From NCBI RefSeq assembly GCF_009795805.1, contig NZ_WTEY01000004.1, forward strand, positions 113,033 to 177,032: a stretch of 64,000 nt of DNA, read 5' to 3'. Below, piece by piece: positions 8,352-15,320 of this stretch. The translations under genes and the position numbers were made by a program. Numbering within the stretch: the stretch's first letter is position 1; every line of letters starts with the position of its first letter. The notes beneath the pieces are model-generated. The model worked only from the letters and a program-made list of their open reading frames with translations, made no database searches and had not been told where the DNA came from. The stretch is from Gilliamella sp. Pra-s52. GTDB lineage: Bacteria > Pseudomonadota > Gammaproteobacteria > Enterobacterales > Orbaceae.

Positions 8352-8549
8352 TTATTTTGAACGTTCTAGCACATCACTTAGTAAATCCGCAATACAGCAA
8401 ATTATAACCATAAAATCGGTGGGGGTTGAATGTGCGTTGATGCAATTACGGGCGATTGTTTCGGCTTGTTCGATTTTTGCAAAATTATTTAGATTGATGA
8501 TAACGTTTTCTGATGTATCGACTGGTGTAATTTGTTTTGATATTTTCAT
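8352..8549 (-). CDS. Small Icd/Ash-context protein, 65 residues
   Basis: A 65-residue frame starts MKISKQITPVDTSENVIINL and ends 'DLLSDVLERSK'; it is acidic and mostly helical. The same frame stays open upstream through a leader peptide from a TTG at 8621 ('LSSPPYFRRFGGDSLNIING'), so translation may begin there. That leader overlaps the C4-like RNA target sites, the arrangement of P1 icd, where the C4 antisense RNA blocks the leader ribosome site and so shuts off the downstream gene. The function of the 65-residue part is unknown. Confidence 0.5.
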   Translation of the reverse strand: MKISKQITPVDTSENVIINLNNFAKIEQAETIARNCINAHSTPTDFMVIICCIADLLSDVLERSK

Positions 8550-8592
8550 AATATTATATCCGTTGATAATGTTTAAACTATCACCACCAAAT

Positions 8593-8700
8593 CTGCGAAA
8601 ATATGGAGGTGAACTAAGCAAGGTTCGCAGTACCGCTCAACGAAACGGCGAGTCTTTCGACTCCCTCACTTAGCCCACCATAGAAAAGACATGACTAAGC
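8593..8700 (-). ncRNA. C4-like phage antisense RNA and its target
   Basis: Read on the minus strand, the element has GGTGGGCTAAG (8679-8669), then a GAGTC-GAAA-GACTC hairpin (8663-8650), the conserved-looking GGTACTGCGAACC, then CTTAGTTCACC (8618-8608) and TTCGCAG (8599-8593). The first block pairs with the fourth over 11 bases with two G-U pairs, and CTGCGAA (8630-8624) pairs perfectly with TTCGCAG. This two-site a'/b' versus a2/b2 pairing is the logic of the C4 RNA of phages P1 and P7, which represses icd/ant translation. The match is by recalled architecture, not a covariance search. Confidence 0.6.
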
Positions 8701-8764
8701 TTTACGCATAAAAATACCGCTGACGCGGTTTATACGCCGTTGAACTAACAAGCTGCGAAACTTG

Positions 8765-8820
8765 ACGTTAGATTTTGCTAACGTATTTTTACTATATATC
8801 GATTTTAGTTTTATTGTCAA
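8765..8820 (-). promoter_or_regulatory. Promoter and operator for the C4-like RNA
   Basis: On the minus strand TTGACA (8820-8815) is followed after 18 bases by TATAGT (8796-8791), or after 16 by TATATA. Where transcription would start lies a palindrome ACGTTAG-N6-CTAACGT (8765-8784). This is a strong promoter with a start-site operator feeding leftward into the C4-like element. A second hairpin, ACCGC/GCGGT followed by ATTTTTA, lies just downstream (about 8715-8737) and could attenuate. The rest of 8700-8892 shows no gene. Confidence 0.65.
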
Positions 8821-8892
8821 CATGTGTATTTATCTTGATTTATCCAAACGGTATACAATCCTGAATGTTTTTTACAAAGTTTAGCTTTGTTT

Positions 8893-9672
8893 TTATAAAT
8901 ATCGGCTTAACTCCATAAGTTTATTTATTTCTTGTTTAAACTCGTCTGCGCTTTTAAATCTTTCATCAGCATTTAATGCTGTTGCTTTTTTGATAATTTT
9001 ATCTGCAATACTATTACTATCGCCATTTATTGAGTTCAAATATTTAAATACTTTTCCAACTGAATAAATATCTGTCTGTGCATTTGCTATATAACCTTGT
9101 CTTGATTCTGGTGAATAAAATTGGTTATAACATGAATAACATCGATGTAGTGGAATAGCCCAAGAGCTTGGCTCTGATAGCTTTACTTCATTTTCTGAAA
9201 CGAATATGTTGTGAGGACTGATATTTTGATGAAAAAGACCATATTCATGGCAATGAATTAAAGCAGATAATACGCAATAAATAATCCTGTAACGCTCAAG
9301 CATTGGAATATATTTAAGCGTTCTTTCTTCTAATGAAATACAATCAAAATAATCAACATCTAGCGCTATATAATCAAAGCCGATCACATCAGTAAATACA
9401 TTTATTTCATTTATAGTTAGAATGTTAGTATGTTGACTGATTTCTTTTATTCTGAAATGCTTCATATCATCAAGTATTTTTTGAGTTGTAATGTTTGGAG
9501 TATCTGCAAAATAAAAAAATCTAACTATTTTACTTTTTTTAGATTTGCGATCATATGTAAAAAAAGTTACATCGTCGCCACCTCTTGAAAGTTCATTTCT
9601 TACTATATAACGCCTTAATAATGTGTTTTTAAATCTTCTCAAATACTCTCTTGCATCTCTATTTTTCATCAT
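8893..9672 (-). CDS. Prophage pseudokinase (Ser/Thr kinase fold, catalytic residues lost)
   Basis: The 259-residue protein follows the protein-kinase fold: Gly-loop-like LSRGGDDV (29-35), 'YGLFHQNISPHNIFV' where the catalytic loop belongs (148-155), an activation-segment end 'YSPESRQG' (186-193) and DIYSVG (201-206) for the usual DxWSxG. The catalytic Asp of HRD is Asn (HQN), the DFG motif is replaced by SEPS, and no VAIK lysine is visible, so phosphotransfer is unlikely. It is translationally coupled to gpA (TAATG overlap), so it is expressed with replication. Role unknown; a decoy or defence-sensing role is conceivable. Confidence 0.75.
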   Translation of the reverse strand: MMKNRDAREYLRRFKNTLLRRYIVRNELSRGGDDVTFFTYDRKSKKSKIVRFFYFADTPNITTQKILDDMKHFRIKEISQHTNILTINEINVFTDVIGFDYIALDVDYFDCISLEERTLKYIPMLERYRIIYCVLSALIHCHEYGLFHQNISPHNIFVSENEVKLSEPSSWAIPLHRCYSCYNQFYSPESRQGYIANAQTDIYSVGKVFKYLNSINGDSNSIADKIIKKATALNADERFKSADEFKQEINKLMELSRYL

Positions 9673-12035
9673 TACACCTTTTTATAGTTGACTAAAATAT
9701 TCGGATTTTTGAGCCAATCACTAAATTTAATATTTTTCTTTTCTAAGTATTTAAAAATTTCATCTAATAGGTCACCAGATTTTTTTGGTTTTGAATTATC
9801 TTTTTTCACCAATAATGTAGGTTTATCGGCAATTTTAGTTTTAGGTGCTGTTACCATGATTTCATCCAATATTTTTAAATATTCCATATTTTTATCATTT
9901 TCTTCAGGATCCGATGTTTTTATTAATAATTTTTCTCGGTCTTTATTTATCGCAACTTTTACTTTTCCACGGTTTTTTAATAACCTACAATCACTAGAAG
10001 AATAATATGGCAAATTTAGATAAACTAGATAATTGTCTAATATTTTTACACATAAGTTTTCGTTAAAACTAATCAATTTACCTGCTAGCAAACTGTCAAT
10101 ATGGTAATTTCTAAATTTTATTTGATGTTTTTTTAGCTCATTTATCACTTTTTGACGTCGATCGTCCTGCGGTGATTTTTTAACCTCCGTACAGTTATTG
10201 ACAGAACTCCGAGCGTCGCTATCGCTCCTATTTTTAGAGACGATCGCCCACTTGATCAGACGTGTACAAATAAAAGAGGCCATGCCAACAATCGGCGAAA
10301 ATACGCCTTTTATTTTTTTAACTTCTTCCTCGAATTGATTTTGTGTTTCTTCGTAAGAAACTCTGACACGTAAGTCTTTACGCTGCACCATAGCACCGCC
10401 TTGTAACTGAGTGTAAGCAGCCCAATCGCCGGCATCTGCTGCCGCTAGTACTGGGTCGATTGCAGGGCTTTCGACTTTTTGACTGCCAAGTCTACGAAGT
10501 TCACGCCAAACCGTGACAGGTGCGCCACCGATTTGCTGGAATTGACGAATACCCCAACGACTAGCCCAAGCAGTCACATTTTTTGCCATTTCTTTTAGAT
10601 TTTGCCCAGTTTCGTCATCGACTTCGTTATCAAGTTGATAACCGTCGATATTTTTAGAAATATATTTAGCAATGTAACCCGTTGCCGAGCCTTTCTCTTT
10701 TTCGATATTTTCAAACTTAAAGCGAGCGTACTGCGCACCTTGTTCTCCGCCGTCTTCTTCTAGTGCATAAGCTTGCATAATTTTATAAACCTGCTGTTTG
10801 TGTTCTGGTAGCATAAAAACTAAAATATGCCAATGCGGCGTGCCGTCATGATGCGGTTCGGCAACTCTAAACCCAAAAATTTTTATACGCTCCCTGTTCA
10901 GTTTTGCCCGGATTTTTGCCCATACGCTACATAAATAACGCTGCGTGTCTCGTGGTGTGCCGCCGTTCCAGTTTTTGACAAATCCGCCTTTAGCGTGTAC
11001 TGAGTGATATTTTGACGGCGCAGTCAATGTTATAAATGCCCCCTCATAGCCATACTCGTCGGCGATATCCTCAAATCCACGCATACGGACCATAAGCTCA
11101 CAACGGCGGATTGCAGGGTTAGCATTGGATTTATCGACCTGTAAAACAAGTTCAAATTGCTCGCCTGTTTCAGTATTTTCTATACATTGATTTTTGAGCC
11201 ATTCCCGATTTTTCCTTTTTTGCTCTTTCCATTCACCCACGCACGTGCGACTTGCATAAGGGCTTGCGTGCTTTTGTACTTGTCCGGCAGCAATAGCCAA
11301 ATGCTCACGTTGAAAACCCCATTTCCGCTTTAATCTGCTTTGCCACCATTTATCATCTGATAATTTAGCTAGCGCGATAACAATTTGCTGTTCACTGATT
11401 TCACCTTTTTTATAATCAGCAAAGTAGGGCGCTGTAATTTTTAACGGCTTGAGCTGCTCTAATGCAAATTTATAGATAGCTAATTCATGAGCGTTATTGC
11501 TCAACTTAAATTCATCAGTTTCTAAAAACTTGATAATGAGATTGTGCATATAGCCGGCAATCTTCCCGCCAAGTTCTTCAACGTCGATTTTGTCTAAAGT
11601 TGGTAATATCGACAGCTGTTTATAGAATTCTTGTACAATCAGGCTTTTCCCGGCATTTTCGATTGCGTATTGCTGCTGCACTTCGGTGCAACGAGTTAGC
11701 CCACAAGTGCGTAAATAGGTGTTAGCAACTTTTGAACCCTTTTCTTGATATAGCGTTAGATATTTTCTAGCGAAGTATCTACCAATAAACAAGGGAGAAT
11801 CACTAAAATACGGGTGAAAATAATCATATTCATGTGGTATCTGCTCCCAAAGTGGACGCTCAATAATAGTCAATTCTTTGGGTGGTCTGCGACCTGTGGC
11901 GTATTGTGATTTTGGCTGAATGTGTTTTGTTGGTAAAAACTTGCCGACTGTATCGTAAAAATCACGCATACAAGAAAGCAGGGCATATTTAACCCTGTGA
12001 TTTAATGTTGGTAGGTTTTGCGTGATTATGGTCAT
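9672..12035 (-). CDS. A: P2-type rolling-circle replication initiator GpA
   Basis: GpA nicks the phage origin and joins covalently to the 5' end for rolling-circle replication. The HUH motif is PHWHILVF (about 400-407), and the two catalytic tyrosines are Tyr454 and Tyr458 in YIAKYISKN, with the same 4-residue spacing as P2 Tyr450/Tyr454. 'GAFITLTAPSKYHSV' is another family block. The usual end 'ARSSVNNCTE' is reached near residue 615, but the protein continues for about 165 lysine-rich residues, a tail I do not recognise. It sits at the end of the early leftward operon. Confidence 0.93.
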   Translation of the reverse strand: MTIITQNLPTLNHRVKYALLSCMRDFYDTVGKFLPTKHIQPKSQYATGRRPPKELTIIERPLWEQIPHEYDYFHPYFSDSPLFIGRYFARKYLTLYQEKGSKVANTYLRTCGLTRCTEVQQQYAIENAGKSLIVQEFYKQLSILPTLDKIDVEELGGKIAGYMHNLIIKFLETDEFKLSNNAHELAIYKFALEQLKPLKITAPYFADYKKGEISEQQIVIALAKLSDDKWWQSRLKRKWGFQREHLAIAAGQVQKHASPYASRTCVGEWKEQKRKNREWLKNQCIENTETGEQFELVLQVDKSNANPAIRRCELMVRMRGFEDIADEYGYEGAFITLTAPSKYHSVHAKGGFVKNWNGGTPRDTQRYLCSVWAKIRAKLNRERIKIFGFRVAEPHHDGTPHWHILVFMLPEHKQQVYKIMQAYALEEDGGEQGAQYARFKFENIEKEKGSATGYIAKYISKNIDGYQLDNEVDDETGQNLKEMAKNVTAWASRWGIRQFQQIGGAPVTVWRELRRLGSQKVESPAIDPVLAAADAGDWAAYTQLQGGAMVQRKDLRVRVSYEETQNQFEEEVKKIKGVFSPIVGMASFICTRLIKWAIVSKNRSDSDARSSVNNCTEVKKSPQDDRRQKVINELKKHQIKFRNYHIDSLLAGKLISFNENLCVKILDNYLVYLNLPYYSSSDCRLLKNRGKVKVAINKDREKLLIKTSDPEENDKNMEYLKILDEIMVTAPKTKIADKPTLLVKKDNSKPKKSGDLLDEIFKYLEKKNIKFSDWLKNPNILVNYKKV

Positions 12036-12053
12036 GTTATTCTTGTGCTGGGG

Positions 12054-12299
12054 TTAATGACTATCTTTGACAAGACTAAGCATTACATAGCCTTTCTGTA
12101 GATATTTTTCATCTTCTAATATGTGAGAAATGTATCGACGAATTTTGCGGCATGTATAATTGCCATTAGCAAACTCATGTAAACACAGCGCATCACCGAC
12201 GTTATAATTACGATCGTTGATACGTAATTCTGCTGTTTTTCTTCCTGCTAAAATTGCCTCAAAATGTTCTGTTTGAATTTTTAAGTTATGCAGTTTCAT
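12054..12299 (-). CDS. ASCH/DUF3850-like RNA-binding domain protein
   Basis: The 81-residue protein runs 'MKLHNLKIQTEHFEAILAGRKTAELRINDRNYNVGDALCLHEF', the single-domain ASCH/DUF3850 pattern, with the glycine-rich 'GRKTAELR' loop and 'YNVGD' turn of PUA-like folds. Such domains bind RNA or modified nucleobases (family knowledge); phage copies are uncharacterised. It lies 18 bp before gpA and 16 bp after dam in the early operon, so it is probably coexpressed with both. Confidence 0.75.
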   Translation of the reverse strand: MKLHNLKIQTEHFEAILAGRKTAELRINDRNYNVGDALCLHEFANGNYTCRKIRRYISHILEDEKYLQKGYVMLSLVKDSH

Positions 12300-12315
12300 T
12301 ATTTAACCTCTAAAT

Positions 12316-13137
12316 CTAAATCATATCCGGCGTTAACACGCCAATAATCTCTTTTGCAGGTTGTCGATTACCGTTAGCGGCAACTGACCGAGTGGCGTCG
12401 ATTTCGTAGATTTCGAAATCACTAAAAATACCTCTTACTATTGTGTTGTTACTGTTTGATACGATTGCAGTTGCTCCACGCCTGACAGCATGAACCAGCA
12501 AATCACGCAATAACTTCGTGACTGGGTAATTGAACTTATGGGGAGTGTAGCCAGTAAAAATATCGTTTTTAGTGCCCGAAATGTACGGCGGATCGCAATA
12601 AATAACGTCGCCTGCTTCGGCCATTTCTATCGCTGCCCTAAAGTCTGCCGCCATTAATGTAACTGGGACGGAAATCAGCTTGTTGCTGAATTCGATTAGT
12701 TCAGCCTTGGGAAAGTAAACCTTTTTATATTTGCCATGTGGCACGTTAAACTCACCTTTTTGGTTATAACGGCAAACACCGTTAAAGCAATGGCGATTTA
12801 AATAGATAAACTCAGCGGCACGTTCTAACGTAAAGGGTTGCGTTATGTTGCAATTAAAGCGGCAACGAACTTCATAAAAATCGATGTCACTATCAAATAG
12901 TGATTGAGCGGTATTTACTAATTTGACTAAATCATCACGTAACCAACGATAAACGTTAATTAAATCACGGTTTTTATCAGCTAATATATAGCTACTATAA
13001 TTTGTATTGATAAACACATTACCCGCCCCGACAAACGGCTCTATTAGCCGCATGCCGTCTGGCAAGTGAGGTAATAATTGAGGAATAAGCCGACCTTTAC
13101 CGCCGACCCATTTTAAAAAGGACTTTTCTACACACAT
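12316..13137 (-). CDS. dam: Phage DNA adenine methyltransferase (Dam, D12 class)
   Basis: The 273-residue protein has class D12 N6-adenine methyltransferase motifs in order: SAM-binding FLKWVGGKGRL (7-17), EPFVGAGNVF (33-42) and catalytic DPPY (182-185, DVIYCDPPYI). The size matches Dam (GATC methylase, 278 in E. coli), so GATC is the likely target. In P2-like phages the gene sits in the early operon and can shield phage DNA from restriction or affect replication timing. Its neighbours are a zinc-finger gene and an ASCH gene. Confidence 0.9.
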   Translation of the reverse strand: MCVEKSFLKWVGGKGRLIPQLLPHLPDGMRLIEPFVGAGNVFINTNYSSYILADKNRDLINVYRWLRDDLVKLVNTAQSLFDSDIDFYEVRCRFNCNITQPFTLERAAEFIYLNRHCFNGVCRYNQKGEFNVPHGKYKKVYFPKAELIEFSNKLISVPVTLMAADFRAAIEMAEAGDVIYCDPPYISGTKNDIFTGYTPHKFNYPVTKLLRDLLVHAVRRGATAIVSNSNNTIVRGIFSDFEIYEIDATRSVAANGNRQPAKEIIGVLTPDMI

Positions 13138-13158
13138 TTTTTGAGCCTTAAAAGATTT

Positions 13159-13178
13159 GGGGCTGATTGCCCCTTTTG
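13159..13178. terminator. GC hairpin between zinc-finger gene and dam
   Basis: GGGGC-TGATT-GCCCC followed on the plus strand by TTTTGTTT. In the leftward (coding) direction the U tract is offset (AAATCTTTT), so it may act as a partial terminator or an mRNA-end hairpin separating the small early genes from dam-gpA. Confidence 0.5.
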
Positions 13179-13200
13179 TTTAATTGAAATATGTTATTTG

Positions 13201-13419
13201 CTATATTCCGTGTTTGTGGTTTGCTTCTTCTTTCTGCTGACAACAAACACACAAACTACAACCCGGCACGGCGTCACGCCGTGCCTCAGGTATTGGCTCG
13301 CCACATTCGTGGCAATAAAGCGAAGACACTCCACTGTAAACCTTTGCACTTGCATTTTTCACAGCCGCGGCGGCAATTGTTTCAATGTGTGCTTGTGCGA
13401 TATCTGCTAGATCTGCCAT
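13201..13419 (-). CDS. TraR/DksA-type zinc-finger protein
   Basis: The 72-residue protein carries C-x2-C-x17-C-x2-C (CHECGEPIPEARRDAVPGCS then LCVCC), the TraR/DksA C4 zinc finger common in P2 and plasmid TraR. These small proteins bind the RNA polymerase secondary channel and mimic ppGpp/DksA effects (family knowledge). The N-terminal 'MADLADIAQAHIE' helix with acidic residues fits TraR. Its ATG directly follows the stop of the preceding gene with no gap. Confidence 0.85.
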   Translation of the reverse strand: MADLADIAQAHIETIAAAAVKNASAKVYSGVSSLYCHECGEPIPEARRDAVPGCSLCVCCQQKEEANHKHGI

Positions 13420-13632
13420 TTAAATATCGTTCCTGTGTTGTGCTTTCATTGCTTCGGCTTCTTGCTCTAACAGCTCTGCCGATTCGGTCGGTGTTAAGTA
13501 GTTGGTGCGGATATGTGTAGCTAGTCGTTCCAGTTTTGCCGTAAATACGTCACAGAGTCCGCTTTTTGTTTCTTCTTTTGCCTGATTTAAAGCTTGCAAT
13601 AACGCATCGCCTTTAAGTGTTGTCATCTCCAT
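13420..13632 (-). CDS. DUF2732-like small phage protein
   Basis: A 70-residue helical acidic protein (MEMTTLKGDALLQALNQAKE at the N-terminus, EAEAMKAQHRNDI at the end) of the type found in P2-like early operons, usually annotated DUF2732. I chose the internal ATG at 13632 because AGGTGG lies six bases upstream; a GTG nine bases earlier is also possible. It overlaps the end of the upstream gene by about ten bases and abuts the zinc-finger gene. The role is unknown. Confidence 0.7.
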   Translation of the reverse strand: MEMTTLKGDALLQALNQAKEETKSGLCDVFTAKLERLATHIRTNYLTPTESAELLEQEAEAMKAQHRNDI

Positions 13633-13979
13633 TTTTGCCACCTGTATTTAGTTTCTTCTTTAAAATCTTCTTCTTCACATAATGCGAATGCATCAATAAT
13701 TGCTTGCAATCGACGTAAACCTTTCTTTAGATCGTCGACTTCTTTATCTGTCAGATTGTCATATTGCATTTGCCAAGCATGAGTAAATTGACTATCTGGG
13801 TTATAAATTTCCGTTGTGCGCAATTCGATGCCCGACGCACTCAGCAATAAACGTTTTTGCCCGGGCTTTAAATTGTTAAAAGCCGAACGGGCCAAACTGC
13901 GTTTACCGCTTAATATTTGGTGAAATTCACGCAAAAAACTGCGCGGTTCAATAGTTTGATTATTTTGCATTGTGTTCAT
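13623..13979 (-). CDS. Hypothetical early phage protein, 118 residues
   Basis: I do not recognise the family. It has an excellent ribosome site (AGGAGG, five bases before the ATG). The N-terminal part (15-50, 'FLREFHQILSGKRSLARSAF') is basic and helical, and the C-terminus is acidic then basic. By position between the Cox-like gene and DUF2732 it is where 186-type phages keep regulators such as CII or Fil, so a regulatory or host-takeover role is possible; this is inference from location only. Confidence 0.65.
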   Translation of the reverse strand: MNTMQNNQTIEPRSFLREFHQILSGKRSLARSAFNNLKPGQKRLLLSASGIELRTTEIYNPDSQFTHAWQMQYDNLTDKEVDDLKKGLRRLQAIIDAFALCEEEDFKEETKYRWQKWR

Positions 13980-14036
13980 GTAACCTCCTGCAATGGCTAG
14001 GATTGAGTGCGCCTAGCCTCGCACTTCTTTTTTGTT

Positions 14037-14084
14037 CCCCAACAAAAAAAGAACCTGTTATAATCAAATACCCCAACAAAAAAG
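14037..14084 (+). promoter_or_regulatory. Extended -10 promoter flanked by 16-bp direct repeats
   Basis: TGTTATAAT (14056-14064) is an extended -10 element. The near-identical strings CCCCAACAAAAAAAGA (14037-14052) and CCCCAACAAAAAAGA (14071-14085) flank it, 34 bp apart. The downstream copy ends at the ribosome site (AGAGGACT) of the gene at 14096. Upstream, GGCTAGG-N10-CCTAGCC (13995-14018) forms a further hairpin. The symmetrical placement around the -10 box suggests an operator pair. Confidence 0.6.
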
Positions 14085-14095
14085 AGGACTTAAGT

Positions 14096-14266
14096 ATGGA
14101 AAAAGATAATGCTGATAAATTTGCAGTTGAATTAACCAAAGCCTTACTTGCTAGCGATCATGTTGCAGTTATTACAAGTAATGCAAAAGTAAAAGCTGCC
14201 GAGGATATCGCTGTATTTGTTAAGACTCTTTCTGCGGTTCTTCAATCTGATTATGAAGTGAATTAA
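14096..14266 (+). CDS. Small rightward protein inside the leftward early operon
   Basis: 56 codons start MEKDNADKFAVELTKALLAS and end 'LSAVLQSDYEVN'; helical, with no known family. It has its own extended -10 promoter and a good ribosome site (AGAGGACT, eight bases before the ATG). It points against the surrounding early operon, and its last 47 bases overlap the end of the 54-residue leftward gene. Antisense placement means that transcribing it would oppose early gene expression. Confidence 0.6.
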   Translation: MEKDNADKFAVELTKALLASDHVAVITSNAKVKAAEDIAVFVKTLSAVLQSDYEVN

Positions 14267-14384
14267 TATGTTCAATCGCTTCAACTAGCCAAGCCGCAAT
14301 GACAGGCGGAGGATTTTGTAAATTCTCCGCACTCTTCAAAACGGCATTTTTTATACGGACTAAATCATAGGTTGATAAATTCAT
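14220..14384 (-). CDS. Small early phage protein, 54 residues
   Basis: 54 codons starting MNLSTYDLVRIKNAVLKSAE and ending 'NQIEEPQKES', with AAGGGG about ten bases upstream of the ATG. Predicted as a single long amphipathic helix with a 'PPPVIAAW' turn. No family recognised. It overlaps the 3' end of the rightward gene at 14096-14266. Confidence 0.5.
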   Translation of the reverse strand: MNLSTYDLVRIKNAVLKSAENLQNPPPVIAAWLVEAIEHINSLHNQIEEPQKES

Positions 14385-14414
14385 GTTTATTTTGCCCCTT
14401 CTTTATTAACTTGA

Positions 14415-14561
14415 TTAATCTGCAATTAACTTCTTATGCAACTTAATTACTTGCCCGTTTGATTTTTCGATATAACCTTTCGGATTGTGTCTATTAATCT
14501 TGATATAAATTAAAGCCGACTGATTAGCTGATTTTGGGCTTAAATAGATTGCGTGGCTCAT
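14415..14561 (-). CDS. Small early phage protein, 48 residues
   Basis: 48 codons starting MSHAIYLSPKSANQSALIYI and ending 'VIKLHKKLIAD', strongly basic. The ATG overlaps the stop of the Cox-like gene (TAATG), so translation is coupled to it, which argues strongly that the frame is real. Its size and charge suggest nucleic-acid binding. No family is recognised. Confidence 0.55.
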   Translation of the reverse strand: MSHAIYLSPKSANQSALIYIKINRHNPKGYIEKSNGQVIKLHKKLIAD

Positions 14562-14812
14562 TATTCCGCTCCCTCAATGTTGACTACTAGATTACCCTTG
14601 TAACCAGCTGCGCCCTCTAACGTTAAGGCGACCATGTTAATTAATGGGGTTTCACGGCTAGCCGTTCCTGCGTTGCTTTTCTTCTTACGTATAGGAAGTT
14701 CACCACGTCGGATTTTGTTCTTAACAGTTGCCACGGGCATTTTTGCCAAATCGGCGAATTGCTGAGCCGTGACAAATGGGGTTGGGATAGCTATTGCAAT
14801 TTGAATCGTCAT
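14561..14812 (-). CDS. Cox/Apl-like excisionase and early regulator
   Basis: The 83-residue protein has a winged/MerR-like HTH: 'PFVTAQQFADLAKMPVATVKNKIRRGELPI' then 'PLINMVALTLEGA'. This is the layout of P2 Cox and 186 Apl, which direct excision by bending att DNA and repress the lysogenic promoter. It is the first gene of the leftward early operon, opposite the CI-like array, as expected for Cox/Apl. Tandem 10-bp repeats in the promoter and a 12-bp match near attR are candidate binding sites. Confidence 0.75.
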   Translation of the reverse strand: MTIQIAIAIPTPFVTAQQFADLAKMPVATVKNKIRRGELPIRKKKSNAGTASRETPLINMVALTLEGAAGYKGNLVVNIEGAE

Positions 14813-14834
14813 AAGGCATTATTCCTTAATTAAT

Positions 14835-14854
14835 GTTTATTAGTGTTTATTAGT
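14835..14854. promoter_or_regulatory. Tandem 10-bp repeats, candidate Cox/Apl sites
   Basis: GTTTATTAGT is repeated twice back to back, one helical turn apart, between the Cox-like start codon and the early promoter. Side-by-side direct repeats on one DNA face are the site type used by Cox/Apl proteins. The internal TTAGTGTTTATT recurs exactly at 19108-19119 next to the attachment site. Confidence 0.6.
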
Positions 14855-14862
14855 GTGTTTTG

Positions 14863-14909
14863 ATTACTATTTGCTAATGTTTGTATATTACATATTAGCA
14901 AATAGTAAT
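14863..14909. promoter_or_regulatory. Main switch operator, perfect 16-bp inverted repeat
   Basis: ATTACTATTTGCTAAT (14863-14878) and ATTAGCAAATAGTAAT (14894-14909) are a perfect inverted pair separated by 15 bases, and a third half-site TTTGCTAAT lies at 14923-14931. One arm falls in the spacer of the leftward early promoter and the other just downstream of its -10 box. This is an ideal repressor operator for one or more of the four CI-like proteins encoded next to it. Confidence 0.8.
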
Positions 14910-14915
14910 GTCAAC
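14887..14915 (-). promoter_or_regulatory. Leftward early promoter
   Basis: TTGACA (14915-14910), a 17-base spacer and TGTAAT (14892-14887) on the minus strand give a strong sigma70 promoter reading into the Cox-like gene and the early operon. It lies inside the 16-bp inverted-repeat operator. No equally clear rightward promoter for the repressor array was found; AT-rich candidates lie near 14920-14940. Confidence 0.75.
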
Positions 14916-14950
14916 ATTATTTTTTGCTAATATTTTTTAAGGGCAGAAAA

Positions 14951-15316
14951 ATGTTTTTTGATGATGAATGTAAAAATGTGATTTCAAGAATTGTGAAAAG
15001 CTACGGGCTAAACACGATCAAAGCATTAGGCGATAGATGGGGTATTAGTGCTGGTGTTATGGCTAGCAGGGTGCAAAGAAATACTTTCCCTTACGATTAT
15101 GTTTTAAGGTGTGCTTTAGAAACAGGAGCAAATCCGCATTGGCTTTGCACTGGCGAGGGTGACCCAAATGTCGACGGCATCAAAACAGAAAAAAAATCAA
15201 TTGAACTATCAAGCGAAGCATTAGAAAAACTAGAACGAATTGCAGCACTAAAAAACAGTGGTGCTATTACTGATGATGAGTATCAGTTATTGAAGAGTAG
15301 TATTTTTAAGAACTAA
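14951..15316 (+). CDS. CI-like repressor 1 (CI N-domain + SHOCT-like tail)
   Basis: The 121-residue protein starts at the ATG preceded by AAGGGCAG. Residues 5-75 match the DNA-binding domain of 186 CI-type repressors (PF07022 pattern), including 'ALETGANPHWLCTGEGDPN', close to 186 CI 'ALETGANLQWLLTGEGE'. Residues 90-121 (LEKLERIAALKNSGAITDDE then YQLLKSSIF) look like a SHOCT short C-terminal domain, an oligomerisation element. No LexA/CI peptidase domain is present, so RecA-induced self-cleavage is not expected. It is the first of four tandem paralogues next to the switch operator. Confidence 0.85.
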   Translation: MFFDDECKNVISRIVKSYGLNTIKALGDRWGISAGVMASRVQRNTFPYDYVLRCALETGANPHWLCTGEGDPNVDGIKTEKKSIELSSEALEKLERIAALKNSGAITDDEYQLLKSSIFKN

Positions 15317-15320
15317 AAAA

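Noticed and set aside
8222..8407. Rightward 61-codon frame starting in the operator
   Set aside because: GTG start without ribosome site, overlaps the operator and promoter of the opposite HTH gene and the end of the 65-residue gene.
13141..13520. Two rightward frames opposite the zinc-finger and DUF2732 genes
   Set aside because: Composition follows from the real leftward genes; no ribosome sites or recognisable products.
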